Positions 24,435 to 32,906 of a stretch of 40,348 bases of DNA are shown piece after piece. Positions within the stretch are counted from its first letter, which is position 1. Each line of letters starts with the position of its first letter. The notes under the pieces were generated by a model that saw only the letters and a list, made by a program, of their open reading frames with translations, did no database searches and was not told the DNA's origin. This DNA comes from an uncultured Dialister sp. Lineage in GTDB: Bacteria; Bacillota; Negativicutes; Veillonellales; Dialisteraceae. The stretch is from positions 1-40,348 of the forward strand of contig NZ_UPZP01000009.1 of assembly GCF_900538805.1 (NCBI RefSeq). Direction: 5' to 3'. The position numbers and the translations under genes are program-made.

Positions 24435-25268
24435 TTACAGCGGATATTCTCCTTCAAAAACTTTCTTGGCAGGACCTGTCATAAAGACGTGGCTTTCCGG
24501 ACTGCCGTCCCATTCGATATGAAGCTCTCCTCCATCTAATGTAACATCGGCGCCGCCGGACACTTTGCCATTCAGGATGGCTGCCACCACGGTGGCGCAG
24601 GTGCCGGTGCCGCAGGCCATGGTGATGCCGGTGCCCCTTTCCCATACCCGCATGCGGAGATGGCTCGGAGACAGCTGCTCCACGAATTCCACGTTCGTCT
24701 TCTTCGGGAAATGGGGATCCGTTTCCAGATTCGGCCCTTCCCCTGCCACGTCCACCGCTTCTGCATCGTCCACAAAAATCACGCAGTGTGGGTTGCCCAT
24801 GGATACGCAGGTGACCTGATAGGACTTCCCGTTCTTTTCATTGGAAAGGGTTTCATCGATGACAGGGCTTTTGCTGAATCCAACCGTTGGAATTTCTTTC
24901 GCATCCAGATGGGGTTTTCCCATGTCCACCTTTACCAGGCCGTCCTCTTCCAGTTCCGGATACAGAATGCCGGCGCCGGTTTCCACGGAAATCCGCTTCT
25001 CCTTCACCAGCCCCAGCTCATGGGCCCATTTGGCAAAAGCGCGGATGCCGTTGCCGCACATTTCCGCTTCCGAACCGTCGGCATTGAAAATACGCATCCG
25101 TAAATCCGCCTTATCCGAAGGCAGAACAAAAATAATGCCGTCGGCGCCGATGCCAAAGTGGCGGTCACAGATTTCCTCTGTATGCTTCGTTACTTCTTCC
25201 AGTTTTTCTTCAAAGCCATTGACAAAAACAAAATCATTGCCGCAGGCCTGCCATTTCACAAAATGCAT
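24435..25268 (-). CDS. dapF: Diaminopimelate epimerase
   Basis: The 277-residue cofactor-free epimerase converts LL- to meso-diaminopimelate for peptidoglycan and lysine. The two active-site cysteines are in MCGNGIRAFAKWA and ACGTGTCATVVA, and the N-terminus has ACGNDFVFVNG. The start at MHFVKWQACGND is preceded by GGAGG four bases away; a longer frame seven codons upstream lacks this. It heads the dapF-yicC-remA-gmk-rpoZ-coaBC operon, while the other dap genes lie at 34994-38130. Confidence 0.96.
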   Translation of the reverse strand: MHFVKWQACGNDFVFVNGFEEKLEEVTKHTEEICDRHFGIGADGIIFVLPSDKADLRMRIFNADGSEAEMCGNGIRAFAKWAHELGLVKEKRISVETGAGILYPELEEDGLVKVDMGKPHLDAKEIPTVGFSKSPVIDETLSNEKNGKSYQVTCVSMGNPHCVIFVDDAEAVDVAGEGPNLETDPHFPKKTNVEFVEQLSPSHLRMRVWERGTGITMACGTGTCATVVAAILNGKVSGGADVTLDGGELHIEWDGSPESHVFMTGPAKKVFEGEYPL

Positions 25269-25314
25269 AGTTCCTCCTTCATATATCAAGGGTATTTCGA
25301 CTTTCTGAACTTAT

Positions 25315-25344
25315 ATTTTACCATTCCTGCCGCCTCACTATCAA
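25315..25344 (-). promoter_or_regulatory. Candidate promoter of the dapF operon
   Basis: On the minus strand, TTGATA (25344-25339), an 18-base spacer and TAAAAT (25320-25315) lie about 47 bases before the dapF start. The octamer array begins only 16 bases further upstream. Confidence 0.55.
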
Positions 25345-25360
25345 CCACGGGATGTAAGTG

Positions 25361-25448
25361 GGGTGGTGAGCTAGTGAGCTAGTGGGCTGGTGGGCTGGTG
25401 TGCTGGTGTGCTAGTGGGCTAGTGAGCTGGTGAACTAGTGGACTAGTA
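25361..25448 (+). repeat. Octamer tandem array, 11 units (longest in the window)
   Basis: Eleven perfectly phased 8-bp units fit NRCTRGTG (agctagtg, ggctggtg, tgctggtg, aactagtg and others) and end at gactagta. The sequence aagtgtcactatctac follows directly, as it does after the array at 36034. Confidence 0.92.
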
Positions 25449-25706
25449 AGTGTCACTATCTACGTGTACTAGGATTCTTCTCCCAGGGTCAGAATAACGA
25501 TGAAGGCGGGAAAGGAAGCAGGTAACGCAGTCTGACGTCTGATTTCTGACTTCTCCTCTCGTCTAATCCACGCCCCTATCCTTCACTCTTTGTTTAGCAA
25601 TACTGGAGACACAAAAGCCAATCCCGTAACGCTGACTTTATAAGCATTGCCCGCAGGGCAATCCACCACCCTTTGAACCCTCTGAACCCTTTGAACCTTT
25701 TGAACC
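25448..25706 (+). repeat. Composite intergenic repeat unit, copy 1
   Basis: In order it contains AAGTGTCACTATCTAC (25448-25463), a GTCATYCTGA-type foldback on the minus strand (25472-25498), the core ATCCCGTAACGCTGA (25621-25635), a hairpin ATTGCCC-GCA-GGGCAAT (25646-25662) and four 9-bp units ending TGAACC (25671-25706). With the octamer array before it, the same order recurs at 36034-36247. The 25707-25812 stretch holds only the rqcH leader. No gene is seen in 25269-25812. Confidence 0.8.
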
Positions 25707-25812
25707 CGGGCCGCTCAATCTAAGAACCCTTTTCCCCAACCCTCTTTCCCGCTGATTATGATATACTGAATAATAAACAAATTATAAGTATCCGCTTATG
25801 CAGGAGGAAAAC

Positions 25813-27534
25813 ATGCAGATAGACAGTGCTGTGTTATATATCATCGTAAAAAAATTGAAAGAAAAACTGGATTCCTGCCAGGTGCGGCAGGTGCACCAGA
25901 TAGACAACCGCATTATGGATTTGGAACTTTTCTGTACCGACGGGGATATTGTGAGCCTTATTATCAATACCTATAACCCGCCTCTCATGTATCTTACGGG
26001 CAAAGGGAAAAACAAGAAGCAGTATTCCTCTTCCCAGACCTTCTGCATGACCCTTCGGAAGTATCTGGAAGGAAGCCGGCTGTCTCGCATAGAACAGGTG
26101 GACATGGACCGGGTGGTGGCCCTTTCCTTTGACCGCATCGAAGCGGGCAGTGAAATCGTGACCCGCACCCTTTGGGTGGAGCTGCTCCCGGCTTCTCCCA
26201 ACATGATTCTCACCGAAGGAAATACGATTATAGATGCCTGCCTTCGTGGGAAAAAGCTGGACCGCCTTTTGGTGCCGGGAGAGACCTACAGTCTTCCCGG
26301 CCACTCTGCCCGCATGGATTTCATGAAATTCAGCAGGGAAGAGCTGAAAAATATCCTTGATTTCTCTAAAAAGGAAAATATTCCGCTGGATGGCTGGCTT
26401 TTCTCTCAGTTTAATGGATTTTCCCGTTTTCTGGCCGACGAACTGGCCCATGAAAGCCGGGTGGCCCCGGATATTCCCCTTTCTTCTATAACAGAGGAGG
26501 AAGAGGAACGGATTCTTGACGCTTTATCCTCTATTTCTTCAGCCATTGCGGCATCGGAGAGCCTTTATATTTACAGAAATGAAAAGGGAAAGAAAACCGC
26601 CAGCCCCATTCCTCTCCACATTCTCCAGGGGGAGCCGGAAAAGGTGGAGGCCCTTCCGTTTATCGAAAAAGAAGCGGAAAGCGGCGCCGGTTCCATCACC
26701 CAGGCGGTACAGGAATATAAGAAGCAGCTTCACACCCTGATTAAGAGGGAAGAAAGGAAGAAACGGAAAATCGGGGAGGAAATGGAAGAAACTTCCCGTA
26801 TGGACCAGTACAAACTGTGGGGCACGCTCCTTTCCATTTACGCCTACGAAAAAATCAACCATCAGAACAGCCTTACCGTGTCCAACCTTTTCAAGGACCC
26901 GCCGGAGGACGAAACCATCCCGGTGAATCCCCTCCTCTCCGTTTCTGCCAACAGCCAGGTCTATTTCAAGAAATATAATAAGATGAAAACAAGGACCGCC
27001 ATCGGCCAGGAAAAGCTGGGCGAATGCGACAGGCGCCTGGCCTTCCTGAACGACACCCTGTACTTCGCTGAACAGGTCACCACCAAGCAGGAACTGGAAG
27101 CATTAAAGGAAGAATTGAAGGGCCTTGGTCTCGATAAGAAGCAGCAGAAAAGGCCGGGTAAGTCTAGGAAACAGCAGACACCCCAGATAGAAAGCCGCAT
27201 GATTGACGGCTTCCGTGTATGGCTTGGCACCAGCAACACAAAGAACGAATACCTCACCCTCCACAAAGCAGCCAAAACGGACATCTGGCTCCACGCCAAA
27301 GCCATCCCCGGCTCCCACGTGGTGATTGAGGCGGGAAATGAAACGGTGCCTGAAGAAACACTGATCAAAGCCGCCGCCCTGGCCGCCTGGAACAGCAAGG
27401 GAAGAGATTCCGGCAAAGTGGACGTGGACTATACCCTCATCCGCTATGTGAAAAAAATCCCTGGAGGCCCTCCGGGACTGGTAAATTACAGCCACCAGAA
27501 GACACTGACTGTAGTGCCGGAGGATGTGAAATAG
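25813..27534 (+). CDS. rqcH: RqcH/NFACT-family ribosome quality-control protein
   Basis: The 573-residue protein was long labelled fibronectin-binding. RqcH binds stalled 50S-peptidyl-tRNA and directs addition of alanine tails. The NFACT-N domain begins DSAVLYIIVKKLKEKL and carries the functional Asp-Arg pair at D99-R100. A helical/coiled-coil middle follows (Lys/Glu-rich, about 300-350). The C-terminal NFACT-R domain (about 460-573) has FRVWLGTSNTKNEYLTLH, IWLHAKAIPGSHVVI and KKIPGGPPGLVNY. I chose the ATG at 25813, since AGGAGG precedes it by 6 bases; an ATG 15 bases upstream overlaps that site. Confidence 0.93.
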   Translation: MQIDSAVLYIIVKKLKEKLDSCQVRQVHQIDNRIMDLELFCTDGDIVSLIINTYNPPLMYLTGKGKNKKQYSSSQTFCMTLRKYLEGSRLSRIEQVDMDRVVALSFDRIEAGSEIVTRTLWVELLPASPNMILTEGNTIIDACLRGKKLDRLLVPGETYSLPGHSARMDFMKFSREELKNILDFSKKENIPLDGWLFSQFNGFSRFLADELAHESRVAPDIPLSSITEEEEERILDALSSISSAIAASESLYIYRNEKGKKTASPIPLHILQGEPEKVEALPFIEKEAESGAGSITQAVQEYKKQLHTLIKREERKKRKIGEEMEETSRMDQYKLWGTLLSIYAYEKINHQNSLTVSNLFKDPPEDETIPVNPLLSVSANSQVYFKKYNKMKTRTAIGQEKLGECDRRLAFLNDTLYFAEQVTTKQELEALKEELKGLGLDKKQQKRPGKSRKQQTPQIESRMIDGFRVWLGTSNTKNEYLTLHKAAKTDIWLHAKAIPGSHVVIEAGNETVPEETLIKAAALAAWNSKGRDSGKVDVDYTLIRYVKKIPGGPPGLVNYSHQKTLTVVPEDVK

Positions 27535-27540
27535 TGGAAT

Positions 27541-27640
27541 AGGGGGCCGCTTTGCGGCCCAGGTTCAGAAGGTTCAGAAGGTTCAAAGGGGAAGGTATCG
27601 CCGCTTCGGGCGATGAGTATAAAATCAGCGTTACGGGATC
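27541..27640 (+). repeat. Composite repeat: hairpin, 9-bp array, hairpin, GTTACGGGAT core
   Basis: It begins with GGGCCGC-TTT-GCGGCCC, followed by three minus-oriented 9-bp units (27562-27588, ggttcagaa). Then come a hairpin ATCGCC...GGGCGAT (27597-27614) and TCAGCGTTACGGGAT (27625-27639). The same order is found at 40214-40320. It starts 7 bases after the rqcH stop, so the first hairpin may also end rqcH transcription. Confidence 0.8.
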
Positions 27641-27890
27641 TTGTTTTGTGTCACTAGTGCTGCACGACGGAGTGCAGGAGCCCCCTTCCCTAGGCAGAAG
27701 TCCTGCAGAGGACTTCTGAGCCGGGCTAATATGTGAGCATAGCCTGCACACAAAGCGAACACCTTAAAGCCCGGCCAGCGGGTGTCGCCGTCAGGCGACG
27801 GAGGATAGGGGCGTCAGGTCTTTCGCGAAATATTCGGACCTATCCTCAGGGCTTCTCCCAGCTCCTTCCTGAGGAAGGAGCCTAACGTTA
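27640..27890 (+). ncRNA. Candidate structured RNA, family not recognised
   Basis: Strong stems follow one another: CTGCAC/GTGCAG (27660-27677), AGAAGTCC/GGACTTCT (27696-27717), GCCGGGCT/AGCCCGGC (27720-27775) enclosing TGTG/CACA, GTCGCC/GGCGAC (27784-27799), GAGGATAGG/CCTATCCTC (27801-27847) and GCTCCTTCC/GGAAGGAGC (27861-27881). No open reading frame is convincing. The 5' border (ttgtttNgtgtcac..gtgctgca) recurs at the right edge of the window. The strand is a guess based on the gene before it. Confidence 0.45.
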
Positions 27891-27934
27891 TGGGATTAAC
27901 TTTTTCTGCCTAAGTCCCGCTAAGCATTGCAGTG

Positions 27935-28349
27935 AATTAGCCGCCTGCCGGCGGCTTTTCCCCCTTTGGTGCCTTACGGCACCACCTTTCCCCCGCTGTG
28001 CGGGGGCACAACAACCCGTGCTATGCTTAGAGCCACTTATAGGATAATTGCTTCGCGGAGCTTTATTGTCCCACCGCTTGCGGGGGGAAGGTGGTGGCGC
28101 CAGCCACCAAAGGGGGTGCATTTCCCTCGCGCCGCAGGCGCGGTTGGCGTGTTTTTCCTTCGCCCGCCAGGGCGGTTGTAAAGGTTTTATCATAATGGCG
28201 CCTTCTACAAATTAAAGGCGCCTACCACAACCCTCACGGCTTGAAAGGCCGTGTCAAACCTTAGAACCCTTTGAACCCTTTGAACCCTCACGGCCAAAGG
28301 CCGTGTCCATAAAGGGCGCCCACCACCACCCTCTGAACCCTCTGAACCC
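27935..28349. repeat. Hairpin-rich repeat module, copy 1
   Basis: It contains hairpins GCCGCC-TGCC-GGCGGC, GGTGCC-TTAC-GGCACC and CCCCCGC-TGT-GCGGGGG. Next is a mirror-image arm with CCACCAAAGGGGGTGCA, GCGCC-GCA-GGCGC, CGCC-CGCCA-GGGCG and GGCGCC...GGCGCC. CACGGCC-AAA-GGCCGTG, 9-bp TGAACC units (28261-28287, 28331-28348) and GGGCCGC-TTT-GCGGCCC follow. Large parts match 38727-39095. Reading frames here are by-products of the repeats. The whole 27535-28413 gap is repeat or structured sequence. Confidence 0.8.
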
Positions 28350-28413
28350 GGGCCGCTTTGCGGCCCTATTTTTATTGCCCCACTTGAATTTTTAAAGTGT
28401 TTTTCATGGAATG

Positions 28414-28442
28414 TTTACTTCAGATTGTGGCAATGCTAAAAT
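28414..28442 (+). promoter_or_regulatory. Candidate promoter of the metal ATPase
   Basis: TTTACT (28414-28419), a 17-base spacer and TAAAAT (28437-28442) precede the gene by about 40 bases. No clear ArsR/SmtB- or MerR-type operator was seen around it. Confidence 0.5.
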
Positions 28443-28483
28443 TTAATCATGAAAGAACCATATTTCTACAAGGAGGAATGAAT

Positions 28484-31273
28484 ATGCATACGAAAGAAGA
28501 AGCGGTGCACGCCCACAACTGCGGCTGCTGCCACTGCCATCACCATCATCATGAAGAGAGTCATGTGCATGAAGACGATTCGGGAAGTGACGATGAGGAG
28601 GACCACCATCATGGTTGCTGCGGCCATGACCATCATCACCATGAGGAGGAGCCTCTTCATCATGACCATTCCCATGATCCGGAAATGGCCAGGTATGTGA
28701 ATAACGAGAAGGATATCATGGAAGATGAGAAGGATATTGACGCCGATGAACGGCGGGCCTTCGGCCATTTCCATGATGTAGGGGTGCACCACAGGGAGGG
28801 GCATGAGAAAGACTGCCACTGCCATGAATGCATCGAAGAGGAAGACTGCGATATCTGCGGAAAGAGTCTTGCCAGCTGCCGCTGTGATTTCCTCGGGAAA
28901 ACCTACCATCGCACCATTTACCATATGGAGCATCTGGACTGCATGGAATGCGCCGCCAAGATGGAAGGAAAGATTCGGGAAATGCCTTCTGTTTTCTTTG
29001 CTGCCATTTCTTTTAGAAATAAGGAACTTCGCCTCATTTCTAAAGAGGACCCGGATACCCTTTTGAAGGAAGTCCTTGCGGTATGCCGGAGTGTGGATGA
29101 AACGGTGGGCATTGTGCCGCCGAAGGATAAGTCCCATTACCGGACGGAGACCTATGAAATTCCGACGCTCGACTGCGCGGCCTGCGCCTTGAAGCTGGAA
29201 AAGCTGATTAACCGGCAGCCGGGAGTTCTCTCCGCTTCCATTTCCTACGCCACAAAAACTATGAAGCTCACGGCGGAGAATCCGGACAGCCTCATTCCCG
29301 TTCTTACGGAAAAGTGCAACGAAGTGGAATCGCCTACGGAAATCCGAAAAAAGGTGCGCCCGCCGAAGGCAGCCGCTGCCAAAGAGGAAGAGAAGCTGCC
29401 CTTTTATAAGAAGTTATTCACAGAGGAAGGCCAGCTCTGGATTGGCGGCATTTTCTTCGTACTGGGCATGCTGCTCCACTACCATCCTTTCGAAGCTGTA
29501 AATCTGCCGGAGCTCTACGGCAATATTCTTTTCTTTATTTCCTACCTCATTCTTGGGGGGCCCATCGTATGGACCGCTTTGAAAAACGTGACCCACGGGG
29601 AGTTCTTTGACGAAACCTTCCTCATGACCGTTGCCACTTTGGGCGCCTTCGGCATACAGGAGTATCCGGAGGCCGTGGGGGTTATGTTCTTTTACCGCAT
29701 CGGTGAATACCTGCAGGACCTGGCCAGCGGCAAGAGCCGTAAACAGATTATGGCGGCCGTGGACCTTCGTCCCGAAGTGGTTCAGCGCATGCAGGGAGAT
29801 GAAACGGAGACCATTCCGGCGGAAGAGGCTAAAGTGGGCGATATCCTCCTCATCCGTGCCGGCGACCGGATTCCCCTGGACGGACTCATTGTGGAAGGAC
29901 AGACGCAGATCGATACTTCCGCCGTCACCGGCGAACCAAAACCGGTGAGCGTTTCTGAAGGAAATCATGTGGATTCGGGTTGTGTCAATATGACCGGCAC
30001 CATCAAAATCCAGGTCACCAAGATTCTGGCGGAATCCATGGTAAGCCGTATCCTGGATTCCGTGGAAAATGCGGTGGCCAGCAAACCGAAAATCGACCGC
30101 TTCATCACCCGATTCTCCAGAATTTATACGCCCGTGGTGGTGGCCATCGCCATTTTGACCGCCGTTATTCCCCCGCTTTTCCTTGGAGCGGAATGGGAAA
30201 AATGGATTTATACCGCCCTCACCTTCCTTGTCATTTCCTGCCCCTGCGCCCTTGTCATTTCCGTACCCCTCGCCTTCTTCGCCGGCATCGGAAGGGCTTC
30301 CAGGGATGGTATCCTCTTCAAAGGCGGCACGGTGATGGAAGTCATTGCCAAAGTGAAAGCGGCGGTGATGGACAAAACCGGCACCATTACGGAAGGAAAA
30401 TTCAAGGTCCGCACCATTCTTCCCCTTCACGGCCACAAGGAAGAAGAGCTCCTCTCACTGGCAGCGGCCTGTGAAATTTACTCCACCCACCCCATCGGGC
30501 AGTCCATTATCGAAGAAGCCCGCGAAAAGGGCCTTCCCCTGCCAAAGGTGGAAAGCCTCCATGAAACGGCGGGCCTTGGCGTGGAAGGTAAGCTTCTGGG
30601 AACGCCGGTGTATGCAGGAAATCGGAGCCTCATGGTAAAAGCAGACGTTTCCGAAAAGGACCTGGATACCCTTCACGGCGAAGGCACCGTGGTCTATGTG
30701 GCCAAGGGAAATGAGCTTTTGGGCTGCATTACCATTTCCGATGCATTGAAGAAAGATGCCCTCTCCTCCATCGGTGAAATCAAAAACCTGGGCGTCACAC
30801 CGGTCATGCTCACCGGAGACAATCGGGAAAGCGCAGAGGCCGTGGCTGAAAAAGCAGGGATTTCCAAAGTCTACGCCGGCCTCCTTCCCCAGGATAAACT
30901 TTCCATTATGAAAGAAATCCGTGAAAAAGAAGGATCCGTCCTCTTCGTAGGCGACGGCATCAACGACGCCCCCGTCCTGGCCGGTGCCGATGCGGGCGCC
31001 GCCATGGGAAGCGGCGCCGACGCCGCCATCGAAGCAGCGGACCTGGTCTTCCTCAATTCCGACGTCCGCGCCATCCCCCAGGCCATCAAACTGTCCAGAA
31101 AAGTCATCTCCACCGCCTGGCAGAACGTGGCCTTCGCCCTCTTCATCAAAATCGCCGTCATGGTCATGGGCCTTCTGGGCTATGCCAACATGTGGGTAGC
31201 CGTATTCGCAGACACCGGAGTCACCCTCCTCTGCATCCTCTACTCCATCCGCCTACTTCGGATGAAAATGTAA
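28484..31273 (+). CDS. Zinc/cadmium/lead-type P1B ATPase with His-rich N-terminus
   Basis: The 929-residue efflux pump (ZntA/CadA type) opens with a segment of about 120 residues carrying about 30 His plus Cys pairs. A Cys-rich knuckle follows (CDICGKSLASCRC), then two heavy-metal-associated domains with LDCMEC (about 150) and LDCAAC (about 230). The ATPase core has the TM6 motif SCPCALVISVP, the phosphorylation site DKTGTITEG, the HP locus STHPIGQS, TGDNRESAEAVAEKAGI and GDGINDAPVL. I chose the ATG at 28484 because GGAGG lies 7 bases before it. The LDCxxC form and CPC suggest Zn2+/Cd2+/Pb2+ rather than Cu+. No metal-sensor gene is adjacent. Confidence 0.93.
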   Translation: MHTKEEAVHAHNCGCCHCHHHHHEESHVHEDDSGSDDEEDHHHGCCGHDHHHHEEEPLHHDHSHDPEMARYVNNEKDIMEDEKDIDADERRAFGHFHDVGVHHREGHEKDCHCHECIEEEDCDICGKSLASCRCDFLGKTYHRTIYHMEHLDCMECAAKMEGKIREMPSVFFAAISFRNKELRLISKEDPDTLLKEVLAVCRSVDETVGIVPPKDKSHYRTETYEIPTLDCAACALKLEKLINRQPGVLSASISYATKTMKLTAENPDSLIPVLTEKCNEVESPTEIRKKVRPPKAAAAKEEEKLPFYKKLFTEEGQLWIGGIFFVLGMLLHYHPFEAVNLPELYGNILFFISYLILGGPIVWTALKNVTHGEFFDETFLMTVATLGAFGIQEYPEAVGVMFFYRIGEYLQDLASGKSRKQIMAAVDLRPEVVQRMQGDETETIPAEEAKVGDILLIRAGDRIPLDGLIVEGQTQIDTSAVTGEPKPVSVSEGNHVDSGCVNMTGTIKIQVTKILAESMVSRILDSVENAVASKPKIDRFITRFSRIYTPVVVAIAILTAVIPPLFLGAEWEKWIYTALTFLVISCPCALVISVPLAFFAGIGRASRDGILFKGGTVMEVIAKVKAAVMDKTGTITEGKFKVRTILPLHGHKEEELLSLAAACEIYSTHPIGQSIIEEAREKGLPLPKVESLHETAGLGVEGKLLGTPVYAGNRSLMVKADVSEKDLDTLHGEGTVVYVAKGNELLGCITISDALKKDALSSIGEIKNLGVTPVMLTGDNRESAEAVAEKAGISKVYAGLLPQDKLSIMKEIREKEGSVLFVGDGINDAPVLAGADAGAAMGSGADAAIEAADLVFLNSDVRAIPQAIKLSRKVISTAWQNVAFALFIKIAVMVMGLLGYANMWVAVFADTGVTLLCILYSIRLLRMKM

Positions 31274-31321
31274 GGCTGGTGTGCTAGTGAGCTAGTGGGC
31301 TGGTGAGCTAGTGAAATAGTG
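31274..31321 (+). repeat. Octamer tandem array, 6 units, abutting the ATPase stop
   Basis: The first unit (ggctggtg) begins on the base after the TAA stop; then tgctagtg, agctagtg, ggctggtg, agctagtg and aaatagtg follow. The array lies before the terminator. Confidence 0.88.
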
Positions 31322-31334
31322 GAATAGGATTGGT

Positions 31335-31386
31335 AAAAAAAGAGCTGTGAAAAAATGATGAACCATTTTTTCACAGCTCTTTTTTA
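31335..31386. terminator. Terminator after the metal ATPase
   Basis: AAAAAAGAGCTGTGAAAAAATG pairs perfectly with its complement across a 6-base loop (the arm is given here in shortened form: GAGCTGTGAAAAAATG). There are A/T runs on both outer sides. It is the strongest hairpin in the window and can act on both strands. Confidence 0.92.
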
Positions 31387-31414
31387 TTATAGGATTGCGC
31401 CGGTCATGGGACCC

Positions 31415-31446
31415 GTCATTCTGAACGCAGTGAAGAATCTCGGTAC
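31415..31446 (+). repeat. Dispersed foldback repeat GTCATTCTGA...GAAGAATC
   Basis: The repeat starts GTCATTCTGAACGCAGTGAA and ends GAATCTCGGTAC. ATTCT pairs with AGAAT, and the inner A...T pair replaces the G...C pair of the copy at 38438. Confidence 0.75.
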
Positions 31447-31498
31447 CTGTCGAAAATGAGTCTGCTTTTATTCATGCAGGGGCCTGGTACTCCACTCC

Positions 31499-31567
31499 TT
31501 CACGCCGACCGGGATTCTTTAGTGGACTAGCTCACTAGTCCACCAGCCCACTAGCTCACTAACTCTC
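31499..31567 (-). repeat. Shared block plus octamer array in minus orientation
   Basis: CCTTCACGCCGACCGGGATT (31499-31518) matches 36010-36029. It is followed by a short forward unit and then four or five inverted units (CACTAGTC, CACCAGCC, CACTAGCT, CACTAACT) that run into the stop codon of the permease at 31566-31568. With the array at 31274 it faces the terminator from the other side. Confidence 0.8.
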
Positions 31568-32897
31568 ACTCCACGATTTCCGGCTTATCCTCGTTTCCTT
31601 CTTCCTTATCCTTCGGGAAAACGAGGTTCAGCACCATGGCTACGATGAAGACTACGGCCACGCAGTTATCGGCGAAGACGCTTCTGAAGAGGTCCGGGAA
31701 GATGTGGAAAATCTGGGGTGTCTGGGTGAAGCCCAGGCCTATGGAGAGGGAGAGGGCGGCGATGCTCATGTTTCTCTGGGAATAGCCGCAGTCCCCCAGC
31801 ATACGGACGCCGCTGACTACGATGGAGCCGAACATCATGAGTGTGCAGCCGCCAAGGACGGCGTTGGGCAGGGAGGCCAGGATGACGCCCAGGGCGGGGA
31901 TCAGGCCTGCCAGAATCATGATGACCGCGCCGCAGCCGATGGCTTTGCGGTTTACCACGTGGGTCATGGCAATGAGGCCCACGTTCTGACTGAAGGAGGT
32001 AATGGGCATGCAGCCGAAGAGGGAGGACAGGCTGGAAATGAAGCCGTCCACGGCGATGGAGCCGGACACTTCCCTATTCGTTGGGGTTCTGCCAAATCCC
32101 ATGGCCGCCAGGGCGCTGGTGTCGCCTAACGTTTCGGTGGCGGAAACGAGGAAAATCAGGAAGATGGAGAAAATGGCGTCGGCGTGGAATTCAAGGGGCA
32201 CCGGAAGGATTGCCGGAACGGAGACCAGGGACACCTGGGTGATACGGGAAAGGTCCACCATGCCGTAGAAATAGGCGGCAATGTACCCCACCACCAGACC
32301 GAAAAGGACGGACAGCTGTTTATAGAAGGAATGGGCCTTCACGTTGAAAATCAGGCAGGAAACAAGGGTAATGGAGCCTACGATGAGGTATTTCGCATCG
32401 CCGAAGTCCGGCGCACCAAAGCCGCCGCCGAAGGAGTTGGCGCCGATGGGAAGAAGGGAAAAGCCGATGGCCGTCACCACGGAGGCCGACACGATGGGCG
32501 GCACGAATTTCTTCCACCAGGTGGCCCCCAGGCCAAGGATGCCTTCCAGGATGCCGCCGATTAAGGCTGCCCCCAGCACGGCGCCGTAGCCGTACTTTGT
32601 ACCGATGACGCAGGCCACGGAAACGAAGGTGAAGCTGATGCCCATGATAATGGGAAGGCCGCTGCCCAGTCTCCACAGAGGGAACATCTGCAGAAGGGAG
32701 CCTATGCCTGCCACAATCATGGCGGACTGCACCAGGGCGCCGGATTCTTCCGGAGACATTTTCACCGCTCCTGCCACGATAAGAATAGGAGCAATGTTGG
32801 CCACAAACATGGCCAGCACGTGCTGCAGGCCGAAGGGAACCGCCTTGCGGACAGGGATTTCCCCCTTCAGCTGGTAAATGGGGTCATTCGTCTTCAT
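31566..32897 (-). CDS. pbuX: Xanthine/uracil permease (NCS2 family)
   Basis: The 443-residue membrane transporter has about 12-14 hydrophobic segments. Family hallmarks are GLQHVLAMFVANIAPILIVAGA at the N-terminus (cut at 20 here as GLQHVLAMFVANIAPILIVA), SATETLGDTSALAAMGFGR and SFSQNVGLIAMTHVVNRKA. A Glu/Asp-rich cytoplasmic tail (DKEEGNEDKPEIVE) ends the protein. The pairing with xpt 9 bases upstream favours xanthine as substrate. The stop codon lies at the edge of an octamer array. Confidence 0.92.
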   Translation of the reverse strand: MKTNDPIYQLKGEIPVRKAVPFGLQHVLAMFVANIAPILIVAGAVKMSPEESGALVQSAMIVAGIGSLLQMFPLWRLGSGLPIIMGISFTFVSVACVIGTKYGYGAVLGAALIGGILEGILGLGATWWKKFVPPIVSASVVTAIGFSLLPIGANSFGGGFGAPDFGDAKYLIVGSITLVSCLIFNVKAHSFYKQLSVLFGLVVGYIAAYFYGMVDLSRITQVSLVSVPAILPVPLEFHADAIFSIFLIFLVSATETLGDTSALAAMGFGRTPTNREVSGSIAVDGFISSLSSLFGCMPITSFSQNVGLIAMTHVVNRKAIGCGAVIMILAGLIPALGVILASLPNAVLGGCTLMMFGSIVVSGVRMLGDCGYSQRNMSIAALSLSIGLGFTQTPQIFHIFPDLFRSVFADNCVAVVFIVAMVLNLVFPKDKEEGNEDKPEIVE

Positions 32898-32906
32898 GGC
32901 AGCACC

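Noticed and set aside
25361..25706. CRISPR array
   Set aside because: The repeats are 8 or 9 bp with no unique spacers, and no cas genes are present.
27888..28193. 101-codon minus-strand open frame rich in Pro, Arg and Trp
   Set aside because: It lies wholly inside the hairpin-rich repeat module, has no ribosome-binding site, and its composition follows the repeats.
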